Below, one piece after another: positions 27,590-36,955 of a stretch of 64,000 nucleotides of DNA. How positions within the stretch are numbered: position 1 is the stretch's first letter; the number at the start of each line of letters is the position of its first letter. Source of the DNA: DASPJQ01 sp035299065 (GTDB lineage Bacteria > Bacteroidota > Bacteroidia > Flavobacteriales_D > UBA2798); assembly GCA_035299065.1 (NCBI GenBank), contig DATGXI010000034.1:12324-76323 (forward strand). Reading direction: 5' to 3'. The translations under genes were made by a program, and so were the position numbers. The notes under the pieces were generated by a model, which worked only from the letters and a program-made list of their open reading frames with translations, made no database searches and had not been told where the DNA came from.

Positions 27590-29568
27590 TACACCCTTAC
27601 ACCAATAACACATACGTCATCCAGCTGCTCATACTCGCCTTTCCAGTTTTCAAATTCATGGTCCAGCATTTCACGTTGCTTCTCCAGATCCAAACCATAT
27701 ATTTCGTTTAACTTTTCCTTGAACTGACTGTATTTAAATTTTTTTCCCTGTGGTCCTCCAAACTGGTCGGCATACCCATCGGTAAATAAATAAAAAGCAT
27801 CGTCTTTTTCAAGTTCAATTTTGTGGTTGGTAAATGGTTTTGGGTTTGAATGGTAGCCTATGGGCTGTTTGTCCGCCTTAATTTCAACAAACTCATTTCC
27901 TGTTGTTGATTTTTTTATGATCCAGAGCGGGTTGTTGGCCCCGGCCCATTGCAGCTCTTTTGTTTTTAAATTCAGCCGCATCATGCTTATGTCCATTCCA
28001 TCTTTATTCTCACCGGTTGCACCGGTTTGCGAAAGTTCCTGTATGAACCGTGCACGCAACTTATCAAGAATCTGGGCAGGAGTCAACAATTCGGTTGAGG
28101 CATTTATTTCATTTAAAAACGCAACGCCCAACATGGTCAAAAACGCACCGGGAACACCGTGGCCTGTGCAATCAGCTGCTGCCAGGTACAGGTGTTCCTG
28201 CTTTTCGCTTGCCCAGTAAAAATCACCCGCAACAATGTCCTTAGGCCTGAAATAAATAAAATGCCTGGGCAAATGGGACGATACGTGCGTTTGCTCCTTT
28301 AACAGGGCCAATTGAATGCGCTTGGCATAATTTATACTATCGGTAATGTCTTTGTTTTTTTCTTCAACAAATCTCTTTTGTTCTTCAATCAACTGGTTTT
28401 TTTCTTCCAAAACAAGGTTGGCTTTCTTTTTTTGACGGTAGGTGCGAACCATGTACAACAACAACACCATTACCAGCAATAACCCGCCAATGGCCGCGTA
28501 AACAATGGTATTTCTTTTGCTCAGTTCGGCATTGTGTTCAGCTGTTTTTTGCTGGTCAGCCAACTCCTGCTCATGGGCTTTGCGTTCAATTTCATAGCTG
28601 AACTGCACTTCGTTCACGCGTTTTGAGTTTTCAAACTGGTTTAACGAATCGCTGTAGGTATAGTATTTTTTTGCATAGGCATAGGCTTTGGCCTTATCGT
28701 TCTTGTGCTCGTACAGCAACGACAATTCCCTGTAATAGTTGCACAACAGTTCGCACAGCCCCATTTTTTCGGCATAGGTTAAACCGTTGAGCAAATTCTC
28801 ACCCATTTTTTCATAATTTTTTTGCTTAAAATAAATTCCCGCAATTTTTAAATAGTTTTGCGATACCAGGGGCAGGTCAGCCAGCTCAATGCTTACCGGT
28901 AACGATGCATTGTAATAATGCAGGGCCGAATCATACATGTTTTGATCGTTGTAAACATGCCCCATGTTTTGAAGTGTATTGCTTATGCCACGCTTATAGC
29001 CTATTTTTTGCGACAGCATGTTTGATTTGCGAAACCAAAAATAAGCCGAGTCATAGTTTTTGTGCTTGTAATGCGAAAATCCCTTGTTGTTATAAATATT
29101 TGTTTCGCCTTCGGTATCGCCAATGCGCTTTTTTATAGCCAGCGATTTGTTCAGGTAAATCATGGACTGGCTGTGGTTCAATTGCATTACATAAATATTG
29201 GCCAGGGCCAGGTACGATGCTGATAATAAAAAATCGTTTTTTTCCTTTTCGCAAATTTCAATGGCCTTTACGGCATGTTCAAGTGAATTTTTAAAATCGT
29301 CAATTAAAAAATAGGCTTTTGCCAGTTCAAAGCTTGATTTGGCAATACCCATTTGGTAATTTATTTTTTTGGATAGTTCCAGGGCTTTGTAGGCAATTTT
29401 TATGCTTTCCTGGGTGTCCTTATAGCGTATTTCAAATGCTTTTTTGTTCAACGCACCAATGCGTGCCGTGTCTTTAGCCCAATTGGCTTTACCCTGCGCA
29501 GCGGTATAAAAGCTACCCAGGCTGTAAACAAGAACAACAATCCATTTTAGTTGCGCACGCATGATCAT
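27589..29568 (-). CDS. TPR-containing membrane SpoIIE/PP2C phosphatase
   Basis: About 659 residues from the ATG at 29568, which opens a signal-like segment (RAQLKWIVVLVYSLGSF). TPR repeats follow (about 30-310, periplasmic), then a membrane helix (about 354-372), a coiled coil (about 380-430) and a PP2C-type SpoIIE domain (about 440-659). Metal-site residues are in GDFYWAS, ADCTGHGVPGA and FTDGYADQFGG. The family dephosphorylates serine or threonine on STAS-type partner proteins. It follows the dCache phosphatase on the same strand. Confidence 0.88.
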   Translation of the reverse strand: MIMRAQLKWIVVLVYSLGSFYTAAQGKANWAKDTARIGALNKKAFEIRYKDTQESIKIAYKALELSKKINYQMGIAKSSFELAKAYFLIDDFKNSLEHAVKAIEICEKEKNDFLLSASYLALANIYVMQLNHSQSMIYLNKSLAIKKRIGDTEGETNIYNNKGFSHYKHKNYDSAYFWFRKSNMLSQKIGYKRGISNTLQNMGHVYNDQNMYDSALHYYNASLPVSIELADLPLVSQNYLKIAGIYFKQKNYEKMGENLLNGLTYAEKMGLCELLCNYYRELSLLYEHKNDKAKAYAYAKKYYTYSDSLNQFENSKRVNEVQFSYEIERKAHEQELADQQKTAEHNAELSKRNTIVYAAIGGLLLVMVLLLYMVRTYRQKKKANLVLEEKNQLIEEQKRFVEEKNKDITDSINYAKRIQLALLKEQTHVSSHLPRHFIYFRPKDIVAGDFYWASEKQEHLYLAAADCTGHGVPGAFLTMLGVAFLNEINASTELLTPAQILDKLRARFIQELSQTGATGENKDGMDISMMRLNLKTKELQWAGANNPLWIIKKSTTGNEFVEIKADKQPIGYHSNPKPFTNHKIELEKDDAFYLFTDGYADQFGGPQGKKFKYSQFKEKLNEIYGLDLEKQREMLDHEFENWKGEYEQLDDVCVIGVRV

Positions 29569-29636
29569 TGTATGAATGTGGATTATAATAAGCAAAACGT
29601 ATATAAGGTAAATACCGTATTTTACCGTAGGCCGGG

Positions 29637-31952
29637 TTAAACCCTGATACCTATCACGCACACGTCATCAATCTGCTCCAGTGAACCGCGCCATTTTTCA
29701 AACTCATCGTTCAAAATATGTTTTTGTTCTTCCATGGGCTTGTCGTGAATTTCCTGCAACAGGTTTTGCATGGTTTTGTACTTGAATTTTTTGCCGTTAG
29801 GGCCACCAAACTGATCGGCATACCCGTCACTGAACAAATAAATACAATCGCCTTTTTTAATATCAATTACATTGTTGGTAAATGGCTTGCGGTAATCAAA
29901 TTTACCAATGGGTTGTTTGTCGGCTTTTATTTCTTCAATCTCACGCGTGTCATGGCGTACAATCCACATAGGGTTATGCGCGGCTGCAAACTCCATTTTG
30001 CCGGCTTTAAAATCAATTGAGCACAGTGAAATGTCCATCCCATCTTTTACTTCGTGGTCCTGCGTTTCAAAGGTTTCAATTACCAGGTCACATAATTTGT
30101 CAAGTATATCACTTGGTTTTTTTAAACCAAATTCTTTTACGCAACGGTCAAGGTTATTTGCGCCCACCACACTTACCATGGCGCCAGGCACACCGTGACC
30201 GGTACAGTCAACCGCAGCAATTTTTATTTCGTTGCCGTGGGTGTACATCCAGTAAAAATCGCCACTCACAATGTCTTTTGGTTTGAACAAAATAAAACTA
30301 TCGGTCAAATGTGATTTAACTGCTGTTACCGTTGGTAAAATGGCGTTTTGCAAGCGTTGTGCGTAGTTGATGGAGTCAAGAATTTCTTTGTTTTTTTCCT
30401 CCACCATTTCTTTTTGGCGGTGCAGGTCATGCGTACGTTCGGCAACTTTTTGTTCCAGGTTGGCATTGATGTGTTTTAAATCACCAATGAGGTTTTTAAT
30501 GGACACCTGCATTTTTTTAAAGCTCAGGGCAAGTATACCAATCTCATCTTTACGTTTGATGGTGATTTCCACATCCATGTTGCCTTTGGCAATTTCGCGG
30601 GCATCGTAGGTTAATAATTTTAAGGGTTTGGTCATTCCGCGCGCAATAACCACCGATGCAAGAATAACCAGGCCAACCAATCCTGCAAAACAGTACACAA
30701 TAAACCTGCGCAGGCTGTATACTTCCTGGAATGCTTCCTCCTCATCAATTTCGCTCATAATGACCCAGTGCATGCCTTTGATGTTAAGCGGGCGGTAGGC
30801 CGACAAAACAGGCACGTCACGGTAATCGGGAAACGTTTCGGCATTGGTTTCACCTTTCAATGCTGCTTTTGTTCCCTGGGTTTTTACTTCCTGCAAACCA
30901 ATTGAGCTGTTGAATGAGCGAATTTCTTTGATCACCTCGGGTTTTACGCCCAGGCCTTTGATCATTTTAAAATAATTGGTACTGTCTTCAATCAAAAAAC
31001 GCGATTGGTTGCGCAGTTTATAGTCTTCGCCCACCAAATACGTTTCGCCCGATTTGCCCAAACCAACTTTTTCCCATTGCTGTTTGTTGGTCATAACATC
31101 GTTAATGCGTGCTATGGGCAATTGAAAAATAAGTACACCTATTTTTGTCTGGTCATCGTAAATAGGCGCTGCAATAAAAGCAGCAGGCGCGTAATACGAA
31201 GGGTTGTAGGGTTTAAAATCAACCAGCTTTACAAAATCTTTGTTGTCGGTTTCGGCTGCTTCGCGAAAAGCTTCGGCCAGGTTGGTGTTTTTAAACGGAC
31301 CGGTTAACAGCGATGTGGCAAAATCAACCTCCTTGAAAACCGAGTAAATAATGTTCCCGGTTTTGTTGTCAACTATAAAAATATCATAGTAACCAAACTT
31401 CTCCAGGTATTTTTTTACAACCGGATGAAAGTTTGCATGTGCTTTGCTGTAGCCGCTGGTGTCATTGTACGGCTGGTTTAAAAAATGTTTTTCGCCAACG
31501 GGGTTTGGATTGCTTGCAATGTATTGTGTTTGTAAAATGCGTGTATGAATGTCTTTTGACGACTCGGTTTCAAACGTAGCTTTTGTTCTTAAATTTTTGT
31601 TGAGCCTTGGCAAATACTCCTTTTCAAAATACTGGCGCAGGAGTGAATCGTTTGCGCGCATGTTTGCCTCGTTAAAGCCCGTTGATTTGTCAATGTTGTT
31701 GAACGCCTCTTTTAACCTGCGTGTGCCGTACACAATCATACGGTCTTCGGCAAACGTTGAAACCTGGTCACTTATCAATTGAAAATAATCTTCAATTTGC
31801 GTAGCTTTCATTTCACGCACAGCCGTGAGGCGGTTAAACGATTCGTATTTTAACGAGCTTTTGGCTTTGTGGTAGGATATGATTCCAACCACCAGCATTG
31901 AAAAAAATGCGATGATGAAAAAATAGATGGTTAGTTTTAATCCTATTTTCAT
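29637..31952 (-). CDS. dCache-HAMP-SpoIIE/PP2C phosphatase
   Basis: A 771-residue membrane receptor phosphatase. Helix 1 (7-29), an extracytoplasmic dCache-like sensor (about 35-400), helix 2 (417-438), a HAMP linker (439-491) and a coiled coil lead to a SpoIIE domain (about 556-771). Active-site motifs are SGDFYWMY, AVDCTGHGVPGAM and SDGYADQFGGPNG. The layout is that of a methyl-accepting protein with a phosphatase output, so a small ligand outside the cell should control dephosphorylation inside. The TPR phosphatase gene follows it. Confidence 0.9.
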   Translation of the reverse strand: MKIGLKLTIYFFIIAFFSMLVVGIISYHKAKSSLKYESFNRLTAVREMKATQIEDYFQLISDQVSTFAEDRMIVYGTRRLKEAFNNIDKSTGFNEANMRANDSLLRQYFEKEYLPRLNKNLRTKATFETESSKDIHTRILQTQYIASNPNPVGEKHFLNQPYNDTSGYSKAHANFHPVVKKYLEKFGYYDIFIVDNKTGNIIYSVFKEVDFATSLLTGPFKNTNLAEAFREAAETDNKDFVKLVDFKPYNPSYYAPAAFIAAPIYDDQTKIGVLIFQLPIARINDVMTNKQQWEKVGLGKSGETYLVGEDYKLRNQSRFLIEDSTNYFKMIKGLGVKPEVIKEIRSFNSSIGLQEVKTQGTKAALKGETNAETFPDYRDVPVLSAYRPLNIKGMHWVIMSEIDEEEAFQEVYSLRRFIVYCFAGLVGLVILASVVIARGMTKPLKLLTYDAREIAKGNMDVEITIKRKDEIGILALSFKKMQVSIKNLIGDLKHINANLEQKVAERTHDLHRQKEMVEEKNKEILDSINYAQRLQNAILPTVTAVKSHLTDSFILFKPKDIVSGDFYWMYTHGNEIKIAAVDCTGHGVPGAMVSVVGANNLDRCVKEFGLKKPSDILDKLCDLVIETFETQDHEVKDGMDISLCSIDFKAGKMEFAAAHNPMWIVRHDTREIEEIKADKQPIGKFDYRKPFTNNVIDIKKGDCIYLFSDGYADQFGGPNGKKFKYKTMQNLLQEIHDKPMEEQKHILNDEFEKWRGSLEQIDDVCVIGIRV

Positions 31953-32278
31953 TTGGTGTAGTGGTGGTTAAGGCAGGCTGCTAATTTAGTAACTAATTGG
32001 TTAGCGGTTACATAAAAACAGTAACACCGGCCTTTTTTTAATTGGTTGATTTATATACCAAAACAGGCCCTTTCAGGTTTTAGGTACGGGGTATTATACT
32101 GCTAAATGCCGTGGTAAGCCTGTTTATTTAAAAGGGCAAAACCTTAGTTAAATCAACGCTTTACAGGGCATTAACATATATTTAAGCTTACCAGGCCAAA
32201 TAATGTGCATATTTGAAATACGCATGTGCCGCTAAGCGCAAACAGGTGTGTACATGACTACCGGAACAGAACTATACA
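31953..32278. other. Divergent intergenic region between two phosphatase genes
   Basis: 326 bases between the start of the dCache phosphatase (minus) and the GAF phosphatase (plus). CATATTTG near 32208-32215 is a one-mismatch -7 box pointing right, about 64 bases before the GAF gene. No other structure seen. Confidence 0.35.
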
Positions 32279-33517
32279 ATGACCGAGGAAACTAAAAAAG
32301 GCGGGAAATTACATGACAAGCTTAGTCTTATGGACTTTAAGCTCAACTCGCTTTTGGACATTACCAAGGCCATTAACTCAAACAACAGTACTGAAAAATT
32401 ACTTGATATTTATAAATTCATACTCAAAGAGCAGTTGGGCATTACCAAGCTTATGCTGTTTACGTTTGACAACAATTGGGTATGTATTTTAAAATACGGT
32501 ATTAAAGCAGCCAGTAAGGAAATAAACGTAAAAAATGATTTAACCCGTGTAAAAGAAATTACCGTGATTGAATCATCGTCAAAAGAGTATTTGAATTCAT
32601 TTGACGTTGTTATACCTGTTTTTCATAAGGACTCGCCACTGGCGTATTTGTTGATTGGTGATTTGGATGAAGATGAATTAAAAATATCGCCCACCATCAA
32701 GCACATGCCTTTTATTCAAACCCTCACCAACATAATTGTGGTGGCCATTGAAAACAAAAGGCTGGCCAAGGAAGGCATTAAGCAGGAATTGATTAAAAAA
32801 GAACTGCAGGTAGCCAGTGAAATGCAAACACTGTTGCTGCCTGATAATTTGCCAAGTGATACCAAAGTTGACATAGCCGCCTTGTACAAAGCGCACCAGC
32901 AAGTGGGTGGTGATTATTATGATTACATACCGGTTGATGAGGATGAGTTTGTGTTTTGCATAAGTGATGTGAGCGGCAAAGGCATATCGGCAGCGTTGTT
33001 AATGGCCAATTTTCAGGCAAATTTGCGCGCGTTAATTAAGTATACCAATTACAGTTTAAGCAAAATAGTTGAGGAGTTAAATACAAGCGTAACGCAAAGT
33101 GCCAAGGGCGAAAAATTTATTACCCTGTTTATTGCGCGTTACAACATTATTTCGCGCAAGTTGACGTATATAAACTGTGGCCACAACCACCCGGTATTTT
33201 CAACCGGTGTAGAGGTGCGTTATTTGGTAAGCGGTACAACCGGTTTGGGCATGGTTGATGAGTTGCCCGCCATTGAGGAAGCGCAATTGTACGTGCCGGC
33301 AAACAGCATGTTGTTGTGTTATACCGATGGGTTGACCGAGATTGAGAACGAGGACAACGAATCGTTCAGCATGGAAAAACTGATTGACACCATTCATAAA
33401 AATTACGATCACAAAATGGCCCGCATGAATGAGCTGATATTTGAGGCCGTTGACAAGCACAGGGGCAAAGCACCGTTTTTTGATGATACTGCTTTGTTTA
33501 GTGTGCGGTTTCATTAG
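32279..33517 (+). CDS. GAF-domain SpoIIE/PP2C phosphatase (RsbU-like)
   Basis: A 412-residue cytoplasmic protein. A GAF-like sensor (about 30-175) is followed by a linker helix (LIKKELQVASEMQTLLLPD) and a SpoIIE-type PP2C domain (about 200-412). Metal-site segments are GGDYYDYIPVDED, ISDVSGKGISAALLM and YTDGLTEIEN. It would dephosphorylate a partner in response to a signal bound by GAF. It lacks membrane helices, unlike its two neighbours, and is divergently transcribed from them. Confidence 0.9.
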   Translation: MTEETKKGGKLHDKLSLMDFKLNSLLDITKAINSNNSTEKLLDIYKFILKEQLGITKLMLFTFDNNWVCILKYGIKAASKEINVKNDLTRVKEITVIESSSKEYLNSFDVVIPVFHKDSPLAYLLIGDLDEDELKISPTIKHMPFIQTLTNIIVVAIENKRLAKEGIKQELIKKELQVASEMQTLLLPDNLPSDTKVDIAALYKAHQQVGGDYYDYIPVDEDEFVFCISDVSGKGISAALLMANFQANLRALIKYTNYSLSKIVEELNTSVTQSAKGEKFITLFIARYNIISRKLTYINCGHNHPVFSTGVEVRYLVSGTTGLGMVDELPAIEEAQLYVPANSMLLCYTDGLTEIENEDNESFSMEKLIDTIHKNYDHKMARMNELIFEAVDKHRGKAPFFDDTALFSVRFH

Positions 33518-33901
33518 TGAGATGTGAGATTTGAGTAGTGAGATTTGAGAAACGGGACTTTTAGGGCGCGGTTTTTAAACGAGGCTGTTATGCGTTAACC
33601 AACAAACTTCCATTGTATTTTTGTAAATTAGTTTGGCTGCCTCCCCTCGGGCAATAGCTTAAATTTTAAATCTCAGATCTTAAATTCCCTCGGGGCCGGG
33701 CTGTACGCTGTACTCCTCACCTTCAAAAAAAAATTTATGCCTTAATCAGAAAAAACGCTTTTTTTTGAAGGTTGCGGGGTGCCGCTTCCATCCCTGGCAG
33801 AAGGGGGGGATGAAAACAGTGCCCAACGTTTGAAAAATTGGTATAATTTAAGTCACTGCAAAACATTTATATTTGCCCGGCCTGTCACTTTTTAAGCTGT
33901 A
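33518..33901. other. Intergenic region upstream of the GNAT gene
   Basis: 384 bases with short direct repeats (gagatttgag-type near 33520-33550, cctcggg twice near 33655-33695) and no coding signal. It contains the promoter box at 33868. Confidence 0.4.
33868..33875 (+). promoter_or_regulatory. -7 promoter box for the GNAT gene
   Basis: TATATTTG matches TAnnTTTG exactly and ends 26 bases before the ATG at 33902, giving an untranslated leader of about 20 bases. Confidence 0.45.
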
Positions 33902-34354
33902 ATGGAAATACTAAAAACAAACCAATTAACTCCGTTACAGGCGCAACAGGTACATGAGTTGTGGAACCGGGAGTACCCTGTAAAACTGGCCAACCGTTTT
34001 AGCCTGTTGCTTGAAGGCGTTACCCGTTTTAACCATTACCTGATTGAAGATGGTGCAAAAAATGTGCTGGCCTGGGCCGTTGATTTTGATAAGGACGGTG
34101 AAACCCGTTTCTCCATCATTGTAAATACGGCACACCAACAAAAAGGCCTTGGCAGTTTACTGGTTGAAACATTAAAACGTGAAAACCATGAGTTTTTTGG
34201 GTGGGTAATTGATCACAACAACGATGTGAAAAGCACTGGTGAGCATTACCAAACACCCATGCCCTTTTTTGTAAAACACGGCTTTGAAATTATGCATGGC
34301 GTGCGCATTGAAAGTGATATGTTGCGTGCCGTAAAAATAAAATGGCGAAAATAA
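33902..34354 (+). CDS. GNAT family N-acetyltransferase
   Basis: A 150-residue protein with the acetyl-CoA-binding signature in NTAHQQKGLGSLLVETL (the Q-x-x-G-x-G type loop, about 79-95) after a beta hairpin (WAVDFDKDGETRFSIIV). Substrate cannot be told. It is followed 21 bases later by a membrane protein gene. Confidence 0.75.
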   Translation: MEILKTNQLTPLQAQQVHELWNREYPVKLANRFSLLLEGVTRFNHYLIEDGAKNVLAWAVDFDKDGETRFSIIVNTAHQQKGLGSLLVETLKRENHEFFGWVIDHNNDVKSTGEHYQTPMPFFVKHGFEIMHGVRIESDMLRAVKIKWRK

Positions 34355-34375
34355 ATAGTTGCTATACTAAATGTT

Positions 34376-34987
34376 ATGACTGAAATGAATAAACCCAAAA
34401 AGCCGCTTTACAAACGTTTACTTATTTTTTGCCTGTTGTTTGGTTTGTTGCTTGCCATTGTTTTAGGCACCGCCACCACTCCGTTTGAAAAATTAACCGT
34501 TAAACAGCTTGTTTTAAAAGAGGACCCGCGTTTTGTGATTGAGCGCGAAGCGGGTTCAAAAAACAACGGGGTTGAGTATAAAATTTTATTGAGTTTTAAT
34601 CAGTTTAAAGACACCCTGCACATAACTGGTAACGACCTGGAGTTTGCCAACCGCAAAGCCATACAGCAGGAATTGAAAGCGGGCGACCGTGTTACCGTTA
34701 CCTACCACGATGTGTTTTTATACGTATGCCAGCTTTCAAAAAACGGCAAAAATTATATGAATGCGCAGCAAGCGTTTAAAAGCGGGCGCAGCATTGAGTT
34801 GTTTTTGTTATGGTTGAGCATAGTGGGCAGTGTAACCTGTTTAGCTGGTTTTATATTTGTAAAACGCAACGTTAAACATGCGGGGTGGTTGTGTGCTGCA
34901 ATTATTTTGGTTGCGGGGGTTATTTTGTTTTTTGCATTTGGCGTTCATTTTTCAAATACGGGTAATTATACTGAGTTTACCAGTTGA
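34376..34987 (+). CDS. DUF3592-like membrane protein
   Basis: A 203-residue protein with three likely membrane helices (about 14-32, 139-158 and 166-186) around a soluble beta-rich segment (about 40-125). Layout resembles DUF3592-type proteins, but the match is by eye. A second ATG at 34385 is equally possible. Function unknown. Confidence 0.6.
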   Translation: MTEMNKPKKPLYKRLLIFCLLFGLLLAIVLGTATTPFEKLTVKQLVLKEDPRFVIEREAGSKNNGVEYKILLSFNQFKDTLHITGNDLEFANRKAIQQELKAGDRVTVTYHDVFLYVCQLSKNGKNYMNAQQAFKSGRSIELFLLWLSIVGSVTCLAGFIFVKRNVKHAGWLCAAIILVAGVILFFAFGVHFSNTGNYTEFTS

Positions 34988-35333
34988 ACGGGGGGTTTTC
35001 AGGCCAGGGGTTGAAGCGGCACAAAGCGCAGTGTTTTGCGTACGGCTGTTTAGGTGAGGAGGCGACCAGCGGAAGCCACCGCAGCCAAACAGGCGTAGCA
35101 AAATACAAGCGTAGTAAAGCGTAAAACCCGTTAAGGCCCAAAAAAAATAAAACTGAAAAAAATTGGTTTTTAAACCCGTTTGCGAAAGGCACGGTTTTGC
35201 CAGCATACAAATTTATGCTCATTTATTTATTGGCGCATGGGTTTATTTTACTTTTTATAAAAAAACTACATATTGTAGTTAAACCAAGTGGGTTTTGCTG
35301 CTATTTTCATTTTTTTTTTAATACACACACCCC
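34988..35333. other. Intergenic region upstream of the tyrosine recombinase
   Basis: 346 bases marking the change from core genes to the AT-rich island. It contains a GC-richer stretch (about 35010-35115) with a GTTTAGGTGAGGAGGCG segment that resembles a core-box end, but no clear inverted partner. No gene seen. If the recombinase has its own attachment site, this region and 36447-36900 are where I would look. Confidence 0.3.
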
Positions 35334-36446
35334 ATGCACATACTACTGCTACACCACCAGGGGCAACCTGTTTATGGTTTACAATTTGCGTATAACGCTG
35401 TACTGGTACAACACTTTAAAAAGGATTTTGGTGCAACCTGGTCATCAACCAAAAAATGCTGGTATTTAAAAGCTGATATAGCTAAACTTGTAAAGTTAAA
35501 AGCCAGCCTTGAAAAAACATTTGGCCTGGTGGTTACGCTTGACCCTTTGCTGCAGGCTGAAGTTGAAAAACTGCAACCATTACCTGAAAACAAGTTACTG
35601 ATTGATATGCTTGCCGGGCACATGCGCATGAAGCGTTACAGTGAGCGCACGGTTGGCACGTATACCGATATTTTGCACCTGTTTTTTGTTTTTTACCGTG
35701 AAAAGCTGGCGCATGAAATAACCGGTTATGACATTGAGCGTTTTAACACCGAGTATATTTTGCACCGCAACTTATCATTTGCGTACCAGAACCAGTTTGC
35801 CAGTGCTTTAAAATTATTTTTTACGTACACGCGTATTGGGCGCAGTGTGCCGGCCATTGAGCGCACGCACCGGCAAAGTAAATTGCCCCTGGTACTGGCC
35901 CCGCAGGAGGTGGCTGAAATTATAAACGTGGTGAGCAATCAAAAACACCAAACCATGCTTGCCTTAATATACTCGGCCGGGTTAAGGCGTGGGGAGTTGT
36001 TGCATTTAAAGCCGGTGCACATTGATTCAAAGCGTATGCTTATACATATTTTGAACGCCAAGGGAGGTAAGGACAGGGTTGTACCGCTATCACCCACCGT
36101 GCTGGAAATGCTGCGTGCTTATTTTTTGGCTTACCGGCCCAAAACCTGGTTATTTGAGGGGCAAAAAGCAGGTGAGCGGTACAGTGAGCGCAGCATTGAA
36201 CTGGTGTTTAAAAAAGCCTTGGGTTTGGCAAAAATCAGGAAAAAAGCTACCTTGCATACCTTGCGGCACAGTTATGCCACGCATTTGCTTGAGGGCGGTA
36301 CCAATTTGCGGTATATACAGGAGTTGCTGGGGCACAGCAGCCCCAAGACCACGCAAATTTACACGCATGTGAGCACGGCAGCGTTAGGCCGGATTGAGAG
36401 TCCGCTGGAGAAATTAAACATAACCCATAAACCCAATGCGAAATAA
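35334..36446 (+). CDS. XerC/D-type tyrosine recombinase/integrase
   Basis: A 370-residue site-specific recombinase. Residues 1-75 form an N-terminal extension (FGATWSSTKKCWYLK) seen in Bacteroidota integrases. A SAM-like core-binding domain follows (about 85-170), then the catalytic domain (about 185-350). Catalytic residues visible are Arg218 (SAGLRRGELL), Lys near 246 (KGGKDRVVPL), His308/Arg311 (LHTLRHSYATHL), His334 (LLGHSS) and Tyr343 (IYTHVS). It lacks the extra helix insertion that marks integron integrases (IntI). It opens the accessory island and is the only recombinase in the window. Confidence 0.93.
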   Translation: MHILLLHHQGQPVYGLQFAYNAVLVQHFKKDFGATWSSTKKCWYLKADIAKLVKLKASLEKTFGLVVTLDPLLQAEVEKLQPLPENKLLIDMLAGHMRMKRYSERTVGTYTDILHLFFVFYREKLAHEITGYDIERFNTEYILHRNLSFAYQNQFASALKLFFTYTRIGRSVPAIERTHRQSKLPLVLAPQEVAEIINVVSNQKHQTMLALIYSAGLRRGELLHLKPVHIDSKRMLIHILNAKGGKDRVVPLSPTVLEMLRAYFLAYRPKTWLFEGQKAGERYSERSIELVFKKALGLAKIRKKATLHTLRHSYATHLLEGGTNLRYIQELLGHSSPKTTQIYTHVSTAALGRIESPLEKLNITHKPNAK

Positions 36447-36490
36447 GCTTTATGCAAACCACGCGCCCATGGCACCTGTTTTGGCAGGAT

Positions 36491-36521
36491 GGGCGAAATT
36501 TTGCAAGGCAAAACTTCGCCC
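36491..36521 (+). terminator. Strong hairpin after the recombinase gene
   Basis: GGGCGAAATTTTGC and GCAAAACTTCGCCC form 14-base arms with one mismatch and a 3-base loop, 45 bases after the recombinase stop. There is no U-run after it, so it could be a terminator or a recombination-site structure. A GCCCAT...ATGGGC inverted pair lies just to the left, overlapping it. Confidence 0.5.
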
Positions 36522-36639
36522 ATAAACAAGTTATGCAAAAGGCGCAATAAAATTGACGTGTTATTAATTTCTTTTTTGAAGTAAAGCGTAACCGTAGCAG
36601 AGTAAAAATATTCCCGTAATTTACGACACGTCTCCGAAC

Positions 36640-36672
36640 AAGCACAAATCAAAAATTTAGCGTTTTAAAAAA
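36640..36672 (-). repeat. 33-bp repeat, inverted copy near the recombinase
   Basis: Reverse complement of this segment is identical over 33 bases to 52756-52788 at the left end of the cassette array. A third, slightly diverged copy lies near 56171-56200. Confidence 0.85.
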
Positions 36673-36688
36673 GCCAGCGCACTTTTTT

Positions 36689-36708
36689 GGGTTGTGAGTA
36701 CACAACCC
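36689..36708. repeat. Perfect inverted repeat GGGTTGTG-agta-CACAACCC
   Basis: Eight-base perfect arms with a 4-base loop, in the non-coding region between the recombinase and the island genes. Further inverted pairs (TTTAAATTTTAG with CTAAAATTTAAA, near 36734-36793) lie to its right. Confidence 0.6.
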
Positions 36709-36861
36709 ATGTTGGCGCACGCCCCGCAACACATTTAAATTTTAGCGCCTAATGCCCTACTTCAACCTGGCATCACCCTACACTAAAATTTAAAAGAGTT
36801 GCTTCCTCCAACGCACGTTGAAATAAGGTTGCACTTCGTGCGACTCTGCGCTACTCCCTCC

Positions 36862-36897
36862 GGTCAAACAAGGCGCAAGCCACAGGCGTGTGGTAGA
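36862..36897 (+). repeat. Direct repeat with CCACA-ggcg-TGTGG hairpin, copy 1
   Basis: About 35 bases sharing CAAGCCACAGGCGTGTGG and flanking positions with 38240-38274. It precedes the gene at 36956 by about 60 AT-rich bases. The core can form a 5-bp stem. Confidence 0.8.
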
Positions 36898-36955
36898 GCC
36901 AATTATAGGAAATTCTTATTTGTAAAAGAAAATTTATTAAATTTATAAAACCCCT

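Noticed and set aside
35334..36446. Calling the recombinase an integron integrase (IntI)
   Set aside because: The IntI-specific insertion is absent and the sequence fits the XerC/D-type group.
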